64,000 nucleotides of DNA from Aristolochia californica (Eukaryota > Streptophyta > Magnoliopsida > Piperales > Aristolochiaceae), in contig JARWKL010000008.1 of the NCBI GenBank assembly GCA_029961685.1, forward strand, positions 29,699,619-29,763,618, in the 5' to 3' direction. This document shows, piece after piece, positions 53,117-64,000 of the stretch. The notes under the pieces are model-generated. The model was not told the origin of the DNA. It made no database searches and worked only from the letters and a program-made list of their open reading frames with translations. Positions within the stretch are counted from its first letter, which is position 1; the number at the start of each line of letters is the position of its first letter. A program made the translations under genes and the position numbers.

Positions 53117-56100
53117 AAAAGTTGACCTAACATTCATAGATGACTGTAAAGTGAGTTATGATGCGTAACAGGCTATATTTTTGTAAGGAATGACTTATCG
53201 ATTGGGAGTCAACACTTGGTTAAAAATTCCCTGCGTCCCCTTTTTTTCGAGGATTGCAGAACCTGATATATAAAACGTAAAAAGAGTTTACAATCCCTAA
53301 AAATTATAGAAACTTTTTGGAATTATCTCTCTCTTCAATTTTGCTTTTTGCATTTACATTTTAGATGTATACGTTTTTCATAAATCAAAAGTTGAGTTTT
53401 TACTTTCCCTTCATCTCGTGAACAAAAAAAGAGATAAAAGGCAAATATATCACAACAAAATGAAAATTTTAGAGTTTATGTATGGAAAGAATTTAAAGCA
53501 ATAACAAATGTAAGTAAAGAAAATTTATTCACACCCCACAAAAGAACACAAAAGTTTTGTTATCCAAGTTTAGGGAAATTCCACTAGTTCAACCCTAACT
53601 GCTCCGAATTTTATACGAAAGATATTTTTCTACACATGTTTTAAAAAATGGAAATGCATGTTTGAAACATGTTTAAGATGCAAATGACCTAAGGATCCAA
53701 TCCTTTTAAAGAGAATAACATTAAATTCCCAAATGAACGTGCGGTGGGATATTTACTGGAGTCAAACAAGCCATTATTTGTCCCATTTAGAAAAATCTGA
53801 CCTAACGATCATAGATGATTGTAAACTGATTTATCGTGCATAACGGGCTATATTTTTGGCAGGAATGACTTATGGATTGGTAGTCAACACAGTTAAAAAT
53901 CCCATGCCTCCCCCTTTTCCTGATGATTGTAGAACCTAATATATAAAAACCTAAAAGGGTTTACAATCCATAAAAATTACAGAAATTTTTAGGAATTATC
54001 TCTCTCCTCATTTCTGCATTGTGCATTTCCATTTTAGATCTATACTTTTTTCTTAAATCAAAACTTGAGTTTTCACTTTCCCTTCATCTTGTATACAAAA
54101 AAAGAGATAAAAGGCAAATAGATCACAACAAAATGAAAATTTTAGAGTTTATGTATGGAAAGAATTTGAAGCAATAACAAATGTAAGTAAAGAAAATTTA
54201 TTGACACACCACAAATGACCACAAAAGTTTTGTTATCCAAGTTTGGGAAATTCCACTAGTTCAACCCTAATAGCTCAGAATTTTATAAGAAAGAGATTTT
54301 TCTACGCATGTTATAAAAAATGGATATGCACGCTTGAAACATTTTAAAGATGCAAATGACCTATGGATCTAAACCTTTTAAAGAGAATAAAAATAAATTC
54401 CGAAGTGAACGTGCACTGGGATATTTACCCAAATTAAGCAAACCATTTTTTTGCCCATGTAGAAAACGCTGACCTAACGAACATAGATGATTGGAAAGTG
54501 ATTTATCATCTGTAATGGGCTATTATTTTGTAAGGAATGACTTATGGATTGGGAGTCAACACTCAGTTATAAATCCCCCGCTCCCCCTTTTCACGACGTT
54601 TATAGAATCTGATATATAAAATCTAAAACGAGTTTACAATCCCTAAAAATTACAGACACTTTTTGGAATTATCTCTCTCTAAATTTGTGCATTGTGCATT
54701 TCCATTTTAGATGTATACTTTTTTCTTAAATCAAAACTTGAGTTTTCACTTTCCCTTCATCTCGTAAAAAAAAGAGATAAAAGGCAAATAGATCACAACA
54801 AAATGAATATTTTAGAGTTTAATTATGGAAGGTATTTAAAGCAATAACAAATATAAGAAAAGAAATTTTTTTCACACACCACAAATGAACAAAAAAATTT
54901 TGTTAACCAAGTTTGGGAAATTCCACCAGTTTGACCCTAATAGCTAGGAATTTTATAAGACAGAGATTTTTCTAAGCATGTTTTAAAAAATTGATATGGA
55001 AGCTTGAAACATGTTAAAGATGCAAATAACCTATGGATCTAAACCTTTTAAAGAGAATAACATTAAATTCCCAAGTGAATGTGCAGTGGGATATTTACTC
55101 GAGTCAAATAAGCCATTATTTTTCCCATTTACAAAAAGCCGACCTAATGATCATAGATGATTGTGAAGTGATTTATCATGCGTAACGGGCTATATTTTTG
55201 GTAGGAATGACTTATGGATTGGGAGTCAACACTCAGTTAAAAATCCCCTGCCTCCCCCTTTTCCCAACGATTGTAAAACCTGGTATATAAAACCTAAAAG
55301 AGTTTACAATCCTTAAAAATTACAGACACTTTTAGGAATTATCTCTCTCCTCATTTCTACATTTTGCATTTCCATTTTACATCTATACTTTTTTCTTAAA
55401 TCAAAACTTAAGTTTTCACTTTCTCTTCATCTCGTATACAAAAAAAGAGATAAAAGGCAAATAGATCACCACTAAATGAAAATTTTAGTGTTTATGTATG
55501 GAAAGAATTTAAATCAATAACAAATGTAAGTAAAGAAAATTTATTCACACACCACAAATGACCACAAAAATTTTGTTATCCAAGTTTGGGAAATTCCACT
55601 AGTTGAACCCTAATTGCTCGTAATTTTATAAGAAAGATATTTTTCTACTCAAGTTTAAAAAAATGGTTATGCATGCTTGAAACATGTTAAAGATGAAAAT
55701 GACCTATGGATCCAAATGTTTTAAAGACACTAACATTAAATTCCCAAGTGAACGTGCGGTGGGATATTTGACCGAGTCAAACAAGCCATTATTTTGCCCA
55801 TTTACAAATAGTTGACCTAACGATTATAGATGACTGTAAAGTGATTTATCCTACATAATGGCTATATTACTGTAAGGAATGACTTTATGGAATGGGAGTC
55901 AACACTCAGTTAAAAATCCCCCACCTCCCCCTTTTCCCAACGATTGTTGAACCAGATATATAAAAACTAAAAATAGTTTATAATCCCAAAAAATTACTGA
56001 CACTTTTTGGAATTATCTCTCTCAACATTTGTGCATTGCGCCTTTTCATTTTAGATGTATACTTGTTTCTTAAATCAAAACTTGAGTTTTCAATTTCCCT

Positions 56101-59100
56101 TCATTTCGTAAACAAAAAAAGAGATAAAAAGCAAATAGATCACAACAAAATGAAACTTTTAGAGATTATTTATGGAAAGAATTTAAACCAATGATAATTG
56201 TATGTACAGAAAATTTATTCACACAAAAAAAATGAAAACAAAAGTTTTGATATCCAAGTTTGGGAAATTCCACTAGTTCAAGCCTAATAGCTCAGAATTT
56301 TATAAGAAAGAGATTTTTCTACGCATGGTTTAAAAAATGGAAATGCATGCTTGAAACATTTTAAAGATGCAAATGACCTATGGATCTTAACCTTTTAAAG
56401 AGAATAACAATAAATTCCCAAGCGAACGTGCAGTGGGATATTTAACCGAGTTAAACAAGCCATTATTTTGCCCATGTAGAAAATGCTGACCTAACGATCA
56501 TAGATGATTGGAAAGTGATTTATCATGCGTAAGGAGCTATATTTTTTTGTAAGGAATGACTTATTGATTGGGAGTCAACACTCAGTTAAAAATCCCCCAC
56601 CTCCCCCTTTTCCTGACTATTGTAGAACCTGTTATATAAAATCTAAAAAGAGTTTACAATCCCTAAAAATTACAGACACTTTTTGGAATTATCTCTCTTT
56701 ACATTTGTGCATTGTGCATTTCCATTTTAGATGTATACTTTTTTCTTAAATCAAAACTTGAGTTTTCACTTTCCCTTCATCTCGTAACCAAAAAATGAGA
56801 TAAAAGGATCCAAATAATCTATGGATCCAAACCTTTTAAAGAGAATAACATTAAATTCCCAAGTGAACTTGCGGCCGGATATTTACTCGAGTCAAAGAAG
56901 CAATTATTTTTCCCATTTACAAAAAGTCGACCTAACGATCATAGATGATTATAAAGTCATTTATCATGCGTAACGGGCTATATTTTTTAAAGGAATGACT
57001 TATGGATTGGGAGTCCTCCACCTTTTCCCGACGATTGCAAAACATGGTATATAAAAACTGAAAAGAGTTTACAATCCCTAAAAAGAACAGGCACTTTTTG
57101 GAATTATCACTCTCCACATTTGTGCATTGTGCATTTTAATTTTACATGTATACTTTTTTCATAAATCAAAACTTGAATTTCCACTTTACCTTCATCTCGT
57201 AAAAAAATAAAAGAGATAAAAGGCAAATAGATCACCACTAAATGAAAATTTTAGAGTTTATGTATGGAAAGAATTTAAAGCTATAACAAATGTAAGTAAA
57301 GAAAATTTATTCACACACCATAAATGAACACAAAATTTGTTCTCCAACTTTCAAAAATTCTACTAGTTGAACCCTAATTGCTCGGAATTTTATAAGAAAG
57401 AGATTTTTCTACACAAGTTTTAAAAAATGGATATGCATGCTTGAAACATGTTAAAGATGCAAATGACCTATGGATCCAAATGTTTTAAACATACTGAAAT
57501 TAAATTCCCTAGTGAACGTGAGATGGGATATTTACCCAAGTCAAACATGTCATGATTTTGCCCATTTACAAAAAGCTGACCTAAAGATTATAGATGACTG
57601 TAAAGTGATTTATCCTGCATAATGGCTATATTATTGAATGGCTACTTTATGGAATGGGAGTCAACACTCAATTAAAAATCCCCCGCCTCCCCCTTTCCAG
57701 ACGATTGCTGAAACAGATATATAAAAAATAAAAATAGTTTGTAATCCCAAAAAATTAAAGACACTTTTTAGAATTATCTCTCTCTACATCTGTGCATTGT
57801 GCATTTCCATTTTAGATGTATACATTTTTTCTTAAATCAAAACTTGAGTTTTCAGTTTCCCTTCATTTCGTAAACAAAAAAAGAGATAAAAGGCAAATAG
57901 ATCTCAACAAAATGAAACTTTTAGAGTTTATGTATGGAAAGAATTTAAACCAATGATAAATGTATGTAAAGAAAATTTATTCACACACCACAAAATGAAC
58001 ACAAAAGTTTTGATATCCAAGTTTGGGAATTCTCCTAGTTAAACCCTAATAGCTCGGAATTTTATAAGAACGAGATTTTTCTACACATATTTTAAAAAAT
58101 GGACATGCATGCTTGAAACACGTTAAAGATACAAATGACCTATGGATCCAAAACTTTTAAAGAGAATAACATTAAATTCACAAGTGACGTGCGGTGGGAT
58201 GTTTACCCAAATCAAACAAGCAATTATTTTGCCCATTTACAAAATGCTGACTTAACGATCATAGATGACTATAAAGTGATTTAATCTGCATAACAACCTA
58301 TATTTTTATAAGGAATGACTTCATGGATTGGGAGTCAACACTCAATTAAAACTCCCCCACCTTCCCCTTTTTCTGAAGAATGCAGAACCTGATATAAAAA
58401 CAATAAAAATAGTTTGCAATACCTAAAAATTATAGACAGTTTTTCAAATTATGTCTCTCTACATTTGTGCATTGTGCATTTCTATTTTATATTTAAACTT
58501 TTTTTCTTAAATCAAAACTTGATTTTTCACTTTCCCTTCATCTCGTAAACAAAAAAAGAGATAAAAGGCAAATAGATTACAACAAAATGAGAATTTTAGA
58601 GTTTATGTATGGAAAGAATTTAAAGCAATAACAAATGTAAGTAAAGAAAATTTATTCACACACCAAAAATGAACACAAAAGCTTTGTCATCCAAGTTTGG
58701 AAAATTCCGCTAGTTCCACCCTAATTCCTCAAAATTTTATAAGAAATATATTTTTCTATAAATGTTTTAAAAATTTGGATATGCATGCTTGAAACTTGTA
58801 AAAGATAAAAATGACCTATGGATCCAAACCTATTAAAGAGAGTAACAATAAATTCCAAAGTGAACGTGCGGTGGATATGTACCCGAGTCAAACTAGCCAT
58901 TATTTTTTCCATTTACAAAATGCTGACCTAACGATCGTAGATGATTTTAAATTAATTTATCATGCGTAACGAGCTATATATTTTGTAATGAATGTCTTAT
59001 AAATATGGAGTCAGCACTTAGTTAAAACTCCCCCGCCTCCCCCTATTCCCGACTATTGTAGAACCTGATATATAAAAACTAAAAAGAGTTTACAATCCCT

Positions 59101-59594
59101 AAAATTTAAAGACACTTTTTGGGATTATCTCTCTCTACATTTTTGCATTGTGCATTTCCATTTTAGATGCATAATTTAGTTTTAAATAAAAACTTGAGTT
59201 TTCACTTTCGCTTCATCTCGTAAACAAAAAAAAAGAGATAAAAGGCAAATAGATCACAACAAAATGAAAATTTTAGCATTTTTGTATGGAAAGAATTTAA
59301 AGAAATAAATTTTTTTTGTAAACAAAAATTTATTCACACACCTCAAATGAACACAAAAGTGTTGTAATCCAAAATTGGGAAATTCCACTAGTTCAACCCT
59401 AATAGATCTGAATTTTATGAGAAAGAGATTTTTCTATGCATGTTTTAAAAAATGGATATTCATGTTTGAAACATGTTAAAGATGCAAATGACCCAAGGAT
59501 CCAATCCTTTTAAAGAGAATAACATTAAATTCCCAAGTGAATGTGCAGTGGGATATTTACTCGAGTCAAACAAACCATTATTTTTCCCATTTAC
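53117..59594 (-). repeat. Right arm, units R51-R60 (- orientation), B subfamily
   Basis: Unit ends are 53790, 54462, 55132, 55805, 56479, 56920, 57569, 58240, 58916 and 59594. R56 (56480-56920) is the shortest full-boundary unit in the window, at 441 bp. R57 (649 bp) lacks about 25 bp at ~57017, where GGGAGTC joins CTCCACC. The rest are 670-678 bp. B-type markers are seen in nearly all units. Confidence 0.95.
56480..56920 (-). repeat. Truncated monomer R56 (441 bp)
   Basis: At about 56800-56815 the text GAGATAAAAGGATCCAAATA jumps from the GATAAAAGGCAAATAG part of the monomer directly to the BamHI region. About 235 bp are missing, including the SpeI and SphI elements. A GGATCC is present at both sides of a 16-bp interval (56807 and 56824). 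Both flanking units are intact. Confidence 0.9.
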
Positions 59595-61400
59595 AAAAAG
59601 CCGACATAATGATCATAGATGATTGTAAAGTGATTTATCATGCGTAACGGGCTATATTTTTGGTAGGAATGACTTATGAATTGGGAGTCAACACTCAGTT
59701 AAAAATCCCTCGCCTCCCCCTTTTCCCAATGATTGTAGAACCTGATATATAAAAACCTAAAAGAGTTTACAATCCTTAAAAATTACAGACACTTTTAGGA
59801 ATTATCTCTCTCCTCATTTCTGGATTGTGCATTTCCATTTTAGATCTATACTTTTTTCTTAAATCAAAACTTGACTTTTCACTTTCTCTTCATCTTGTAT
59901 ACAAAAAAAGAGATAAAAGGCAAATAGATCACCACTAAATGAAAATTTTAGAGTTTATGTACGGAAAGAATTTAAAGAAATAAAAAATGTAAGTAAAGAA
60001 AATTTATTCACATAGCACAAATGAACAAAAAAATTTTGTTATCCAAGTTTGGGAAATTCCACAGGTTGAACCCTAATTGCTCAAAATTTTATAAGAAAGA
60101 TATTTTTCTACTCAAGTTTTAAAAAATGGATATGCATGCTTGAAACATGATAAAGATGCAAATGACGTATGGATCCAAATGTTTTAAAGATACTAACATT
60201 AAATTCCCATGTGAACGTGTGGTGGGATATTTACCCGAGTCAAACAAGCCATTATTTTGCCCATATACAAAAAGTTGAGCTAACGATTATAGATGATTGT
60301 AAAGTGATTTATCCTGCATAAAGGCTATATTACTATAAGGAATGGCTTTATGTAATGGGAGTCAACACTCAATTAAAAATCCCCTGCCTCTCCGTTTTCC
60401 GAACGATTGCTGAACCTGATATATAAAAACTAAAAATAGTTTATAATCCCAAAAAATTACAGACAATTTTTGGAATTATCTCTCTCAACATTTTTGCATT
60501 GTGCATTTCCATTTTAGATGTATACTTTTTTCTTAAATCAAAACTTGAGTTTTCAATTTCCCTTCATTTCGTAAACAAAAAAAGAGATAAAAGGCAAATA
60601 GATCACAACAAAATGAAACTTTTAGAGTTTATGTATGGAAAGAATTTAAACCAATGATAAATGTATGTAAAGAAAGTTTATTCACACATGACAAATGAAC
60701 ACAAGTTTCGATATCCATGTTTGGGAAATTTCACTAGTTCAACCCTAATAGCTCGGAATTTTATAAGAAAGAGATTTTTCTACACATAATTTCAAATATG
60801 AATATGCATGCTTGAAACACGTTAAAGATAAAAATGACCTATAGATCCAAACCTTTTAAAGAGAATAACATTAAATTCTCAAGTGACATGCGGTGGGATA
60901 TTTACCCAAATCAAACAAGTAATTATTTTGCCCATTTACAAAAAGTTGACATAACAATCATAGATGAGTGTAAAGTGATTTATCCTGCGTAACAGCCTAT
61001 ATTTTTTGAAGGAATGACTTCATGGATTGGGAGTAATACTCACTTAAAATTCCCCCTCCTTCCCCTTTTCCCTACGATTGCAGAACCTAATATAAAAAAA
61101 CTAAAAATAGTTTACAATACCTAAAAATTACAGACAGTTTTTGGAATTATCTCTCTCTACATTTGTGCATTGTGCATTTCTATTTTATATTTAAACTTTT
61201 TTTCTTAAATCAAAACTTGATTTTTCACTTTCCCTTCATCTCGTAAACAAAAAAAGAGATAAATGGCAAATAGATCACAACAAAATAAAAATTTTAGAAT
61301 TTATGTATGGTAAGAATTTAAAGCAACAACAAATGGAAGTAAAGAAATTTTTTTAAAACACCACAAATGAAAACAAAAGTTTTGATATCCAAAGTTGGGA
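57110..61400 (-). repeat. Four-monomer-offset duplication (57.1-58.7 kb and 59.8-61.4 kb)
   Basis: About 57110-58700 matches about 59810-61400 at a constant offset of 2697-2701 bp. Shared variants are ATCACCACTA (57231 and 59928), ATCCAAATGTTTTAAA, CAATGATAAATGTATG after GAAACTTTTAGAG (57914 and 60615), and a TATTTAAACTTTTTT stretch (58491 and 61189). Part of the same pattern also appears at about 55.4-56.3 kb. The ends are approximate. Confidence 0.78.
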
Positions 61401-64000
61401 AATTCCTCCAGTTCAACCCTAATAGCTCAAAATTTGATAAGAAAGAAATTTTTCTACACATGTTTGAAAAAAGGATATGCATGCTTGAAACATGTTATAG
61501 ATTCAAATGACCTATGGAACTTATTCAGGAGAATAACATTAAATTCTCAAGTGAACGTGCGACGAGCTATTTACCCGAGTAAAACAATCCATTATTTTTG
61601 GCATTTACAAAAAGCTGACCTAACAATCATAGATGACTGTAAATGATTTATCAAGCGTAACGGGATATATTTTTGTAAGGAATGACTCTTGGATTGGGAG
61701 TCAACACTCAGTTAAAAATCACCCGCCTCCCCCTTTTCTCGACGATTGTAGAACCTATTATATAAAAACTAAAAAGAGTTTACAATCCCTAAAAATTACA
61801 GACACTTTTGTGAATTATCTCTCTCTACATTTGTACATTGTGCATTTACATTTTAGATGAATACTTTTTTCTTAAATCAACACATGGGTTTTCACTTTCC
61901 CTTCATCTCATGATAAAAAAAAGAGATAAAAGGCAAATAGATTACAACAAAATGAAAATTTTGGACTTTATGTATAGGAAGAATTTAAACAAATAAAAAA
62001 TGTCAATAAAAAAAATTTATTCACACACCACAAATGAACACAAAAGTGTTGTTATCCAAGTTTGGGAAATTCCACTAGTTCAACCCTAATAGCTCAGAAT
62101 TTTATAAGAAAGAGATTGTTCTATGCACGTTTTAAAAAATGGATATTCATGCTTGAAACATATCAAACTTCCAAGAGACCTAAGGATCCATTATTTTCCC
62201 CATTTAAAAATGTCAAAGGTCCAAAAGACCTAAGAATCCATTATTTTGCCCATTTAGAAAAAGTAGACCTAACGATGATAGATAATTGTAAAGTGATTTA
62301 TCATGCTTAACGGGCTATATTTTTGTGAGGAATGACTTATGGATTGGGAGTCAACACTCAGTTAAAAATCCCCCGTCTCCCCCTTTTCCCGACGGTTGCA
62401 GAACCTGATATATAAAAACTTGAAAGAGTTTACAATCCCAAAAAATTATAGACACTTTTTGGAATTATCTCCTTCACATTTGTGCATTGTGCATTTCCAT
62501 TTTCGATCTATACTTTTTTCTTAAATCAAAACTTGAGTTTTAACTTTCCCATCATCTCTTATACAAAAAAGAGAGATAAAAGGCAAATAGATCACAACAA
62601 AATCAAAATTTTAGAGTTTATGTATGGAAAGAATTTAAATAAATCAAAAATTTAAGTAAAGAAATTTTATTCACACACCACAAATGACCACAAAAGTTTT
62701 GTTATCCAAGTTTTTGGAAATTCCACTTGTTCAACCATAATACCTCGGAACTTTAAAAGAAAGATTTTTCTACGCATGTTTTTAAAAATGGATATGCATG
62801 CTGGAAACATGTTAAATATGAAAATGACCTATAGATGCAAACCTTTTAAATTTATTAACATTAAATTCCCAAGTGAACGTGTAGTGGGATATTTTTCTGA
62901 GTTAAACAACTCATTATTTTGCGCATTCAAAAAAAGCTGACCTAACGATAATTGATGATTGGAAAATGATTTAACATGCGTAAAGGGCTTTATTTTTGTA
63001 AGGATTAACTTATGGATTTGGAGTCAACACTCAGTTAAAAATCCCCCGCCTCCCCCTTTTCCCGAGGATTGCGGAACCTGATATATAAAATCTAAAAAGA
63101 GTTTACAATCCCTATAATTTACAGACACTTTATGGAATTATCTCTCTCTAAATTTGTGCAATGTGCATTTCCATTTTAGATGTATACTTTTTTCTTAAAT
63201 CAAAACTAGAGTTTTCACTTTCCCTTCATCTCATAAACAAAAAAAGAGATAAATAGATCACAACAAAATAAAATTTTTAGAGTTTCTGTATGGAAAGAAT
63301 TTAAAGCAATAAGAAATATAAGTAAATAAAATTTATTCACACACCACAAATGACCAAAAAATATTTGTTATCCTAGTTTGGGAAATTCCACTTGTTCAAC
63401 CCTAATAGCTCGGAAGTTTTTAAGAAATAGATTTTTCTACGCATGTTTTAAAAAATGAATATGCATGCTTGAAACATGTTAAAGATGCAAATGATCTATG
63501 GATCCAAACCTTTTAAAGAGAATAACATTAAATTCCCAAGTGAACGTGCGGTGGGATATTTACCCGAGTTAAAAAAGACATTATTTTGCCCATTTACAAA
63601 AAGTTGACCTAACGATCATAGATGATTGTAAAGTTTTTTATCTAGCATGATAGGCGATATTTCTTTATGGAATGACTTATGGATTTGGAGTCAACACTCA
63701 GTTAAAAATCCTCCACCTCCCCCTTTTTCTGAAGATTGCAGAACCTGATATATAAAAGCTAAAAAGTGTTTACAATCCCTAAAAATTACAAACACTTTTT
63801 GAAAATATCTCTCTCTACATTTATGCATTGTGCGTTTCCATTTTAGATAGATACTTTTTTCTTAAATCAAAACTAGAGTTTTCACTTTACCTTCATCTCG
63901 TAAAAAAAATGAGATAAAAGGCAAATAGATCATCCCTAAATGAAAATTTTAGAGTTTATGTATGGAAAGAATTTAAAGCAATAGAAAATGTAAGTAAAGA
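59595..64000 (-). repeat. Right arm, units R61-R66 and partial R67 (- orientation)
   Basis: Unit ends are 60268, 60939, 61608, 62257, 62930 and 63597. R67 is cut by the window edge after 403 bp. R62 and R63 revert to A-like ATTCTCAAG at the first marker site inside the B block. R64 is rearranged, with a deletion and a 50-bp duplication. The array clearly continues beyond 64,000. Confidence 0.94.
62171..62270 (-). repeat. Rearranged R64: deletion plus 50-bp duplication
   Basis: A junction GGATCCATTATTTTCCCC (from 62184) fuses the BamHI region directly to the unit-boundary region, removing about 90 bp of normal monomer. The fused segment is then present twice with a 50-bp period: CCAAGAGACCTAAGGATCC at 62171 and CCAAAAGACCTAAGAATCC at 62221. 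The deletion must have come first, because both copies carry it. Confidence 0.9.

Larger units (their letters stand above)
1..64000. repeat. Satellite DNA array, ~670-bp A+T-rich monomer, fills the window
   Basis: The same ~670-bp unit recurs from the first base to the last, 95 complete copies plus three partial ones. I set the unit boundary at the landmark GTAAATGGGC (monomer orientation). Between successive landmarks the spacing is mostly 660-678 bp, with a mean near 663 bp in the left arm and 669 bp in the right. Adjacent copies look roughly 80-90 percent identical by eye, differing by scattered substitutions and small indels, as in an old array under partial homogenisation. No mobile element, unique sequence or coding region interrupts it. 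The array continues past both edges. It is probably heterochromatin of a plant or other large eukaryotic genome. I do not recognise the satellite family, so species and chromosomal location stay open. Confidence 0.97.

Noticed and set aside
1..64000. CRISPR array
   Set aside because: The repeats are hundreds of bases long and contiguous, with no unique spacers and no cas genes.
1..64000. LTR retrotransposon or helitron origin of the repeat
   Set aside because: I found no gag-pol-like frames, primer-binding site, polypurine tract next to LTR ends, or TG...CA termini in the monomer. I cannot exclude that the ~670-bp unit derives from a solo LTR or MITE long ago.

Overview
The whole 64 kb window is one tandem satellite DNA array. 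I see no gene, RNA gene, transposon, CRISPR array or other single-copy sequence in it. The repeat unit is an A+T-rich monomer of about 660-678 bp. I counted 95 complete monomers and three partial ones (one on each side of an internal orientation switch and one cut by the right window edge). Both window edges lie inside the array, so its true limits are not visible. No reading frame exceeds 98 codons, and the longest ones recur at the same phase of the monomer. This points to non-coding constitutive heterochromatin of a large eukaryotic genome. Unit length, A+T content and block size fit a plant pericentromeric, subtelomeric or knob-like satellite, but I do not recognise the family and the sequence does not name the organism.

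Layout. From 1 to 19,290 the monomers (units 1-30) all run on the + strand, head to tail. At 19,281-19,290 the orientation flips, and from there to 64,000 all monomers (R0-R67) run on the - strand. The two sides meet head to head, leaving an asymmetric spacer of 103 bp (19,291-19,393) between inverted arms. The junction falls inside a 10-bp element that occurs, with one mismatch, in both orientations of the monomer. This suggests a microhomology-mediated inversion or template switch.

Sequence subfamilies. Diagnostic positions separate an A type (CTTGAGAATTT, CCAAGCTATT, TTTTGCAATC in monomer orientation) from a B type (CTTGGGAATTT, CCGAGCTATT, GTTCTGCAATC). Left-arm units 1-23 are mostly A, and units 24-30 next to the inversion are mostly B. 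Right-arm R0-R40 are A, and R41-R66 (from about 46.4 kb) are B. Turning the right arm around would place its B block beside the left-arm B block. An inversion with its second breakpoint beyond the right edge is therefore a simple explanation.

Inside the array there are local higher-order duplications: two-monomer near 8.3-10.2 kb, four-monomer near 35.7-41.1 kb, three-monomer near 42.9-46.3 kb, and a four-monomer offset near 57.1-61.4 kb. There are also short tandem duplications of 10-50 bp, deletion-bearing monomers down to 441 bp, and four expanded poly-G/poly-C tracts. Every monomer carries a G-rich tract of polar orientation that could form a G-quadruplex. Its strand switches with the inversion. 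All coordinates were read by eye, and monomer boundaries are given relative to one arbitrary landmark.
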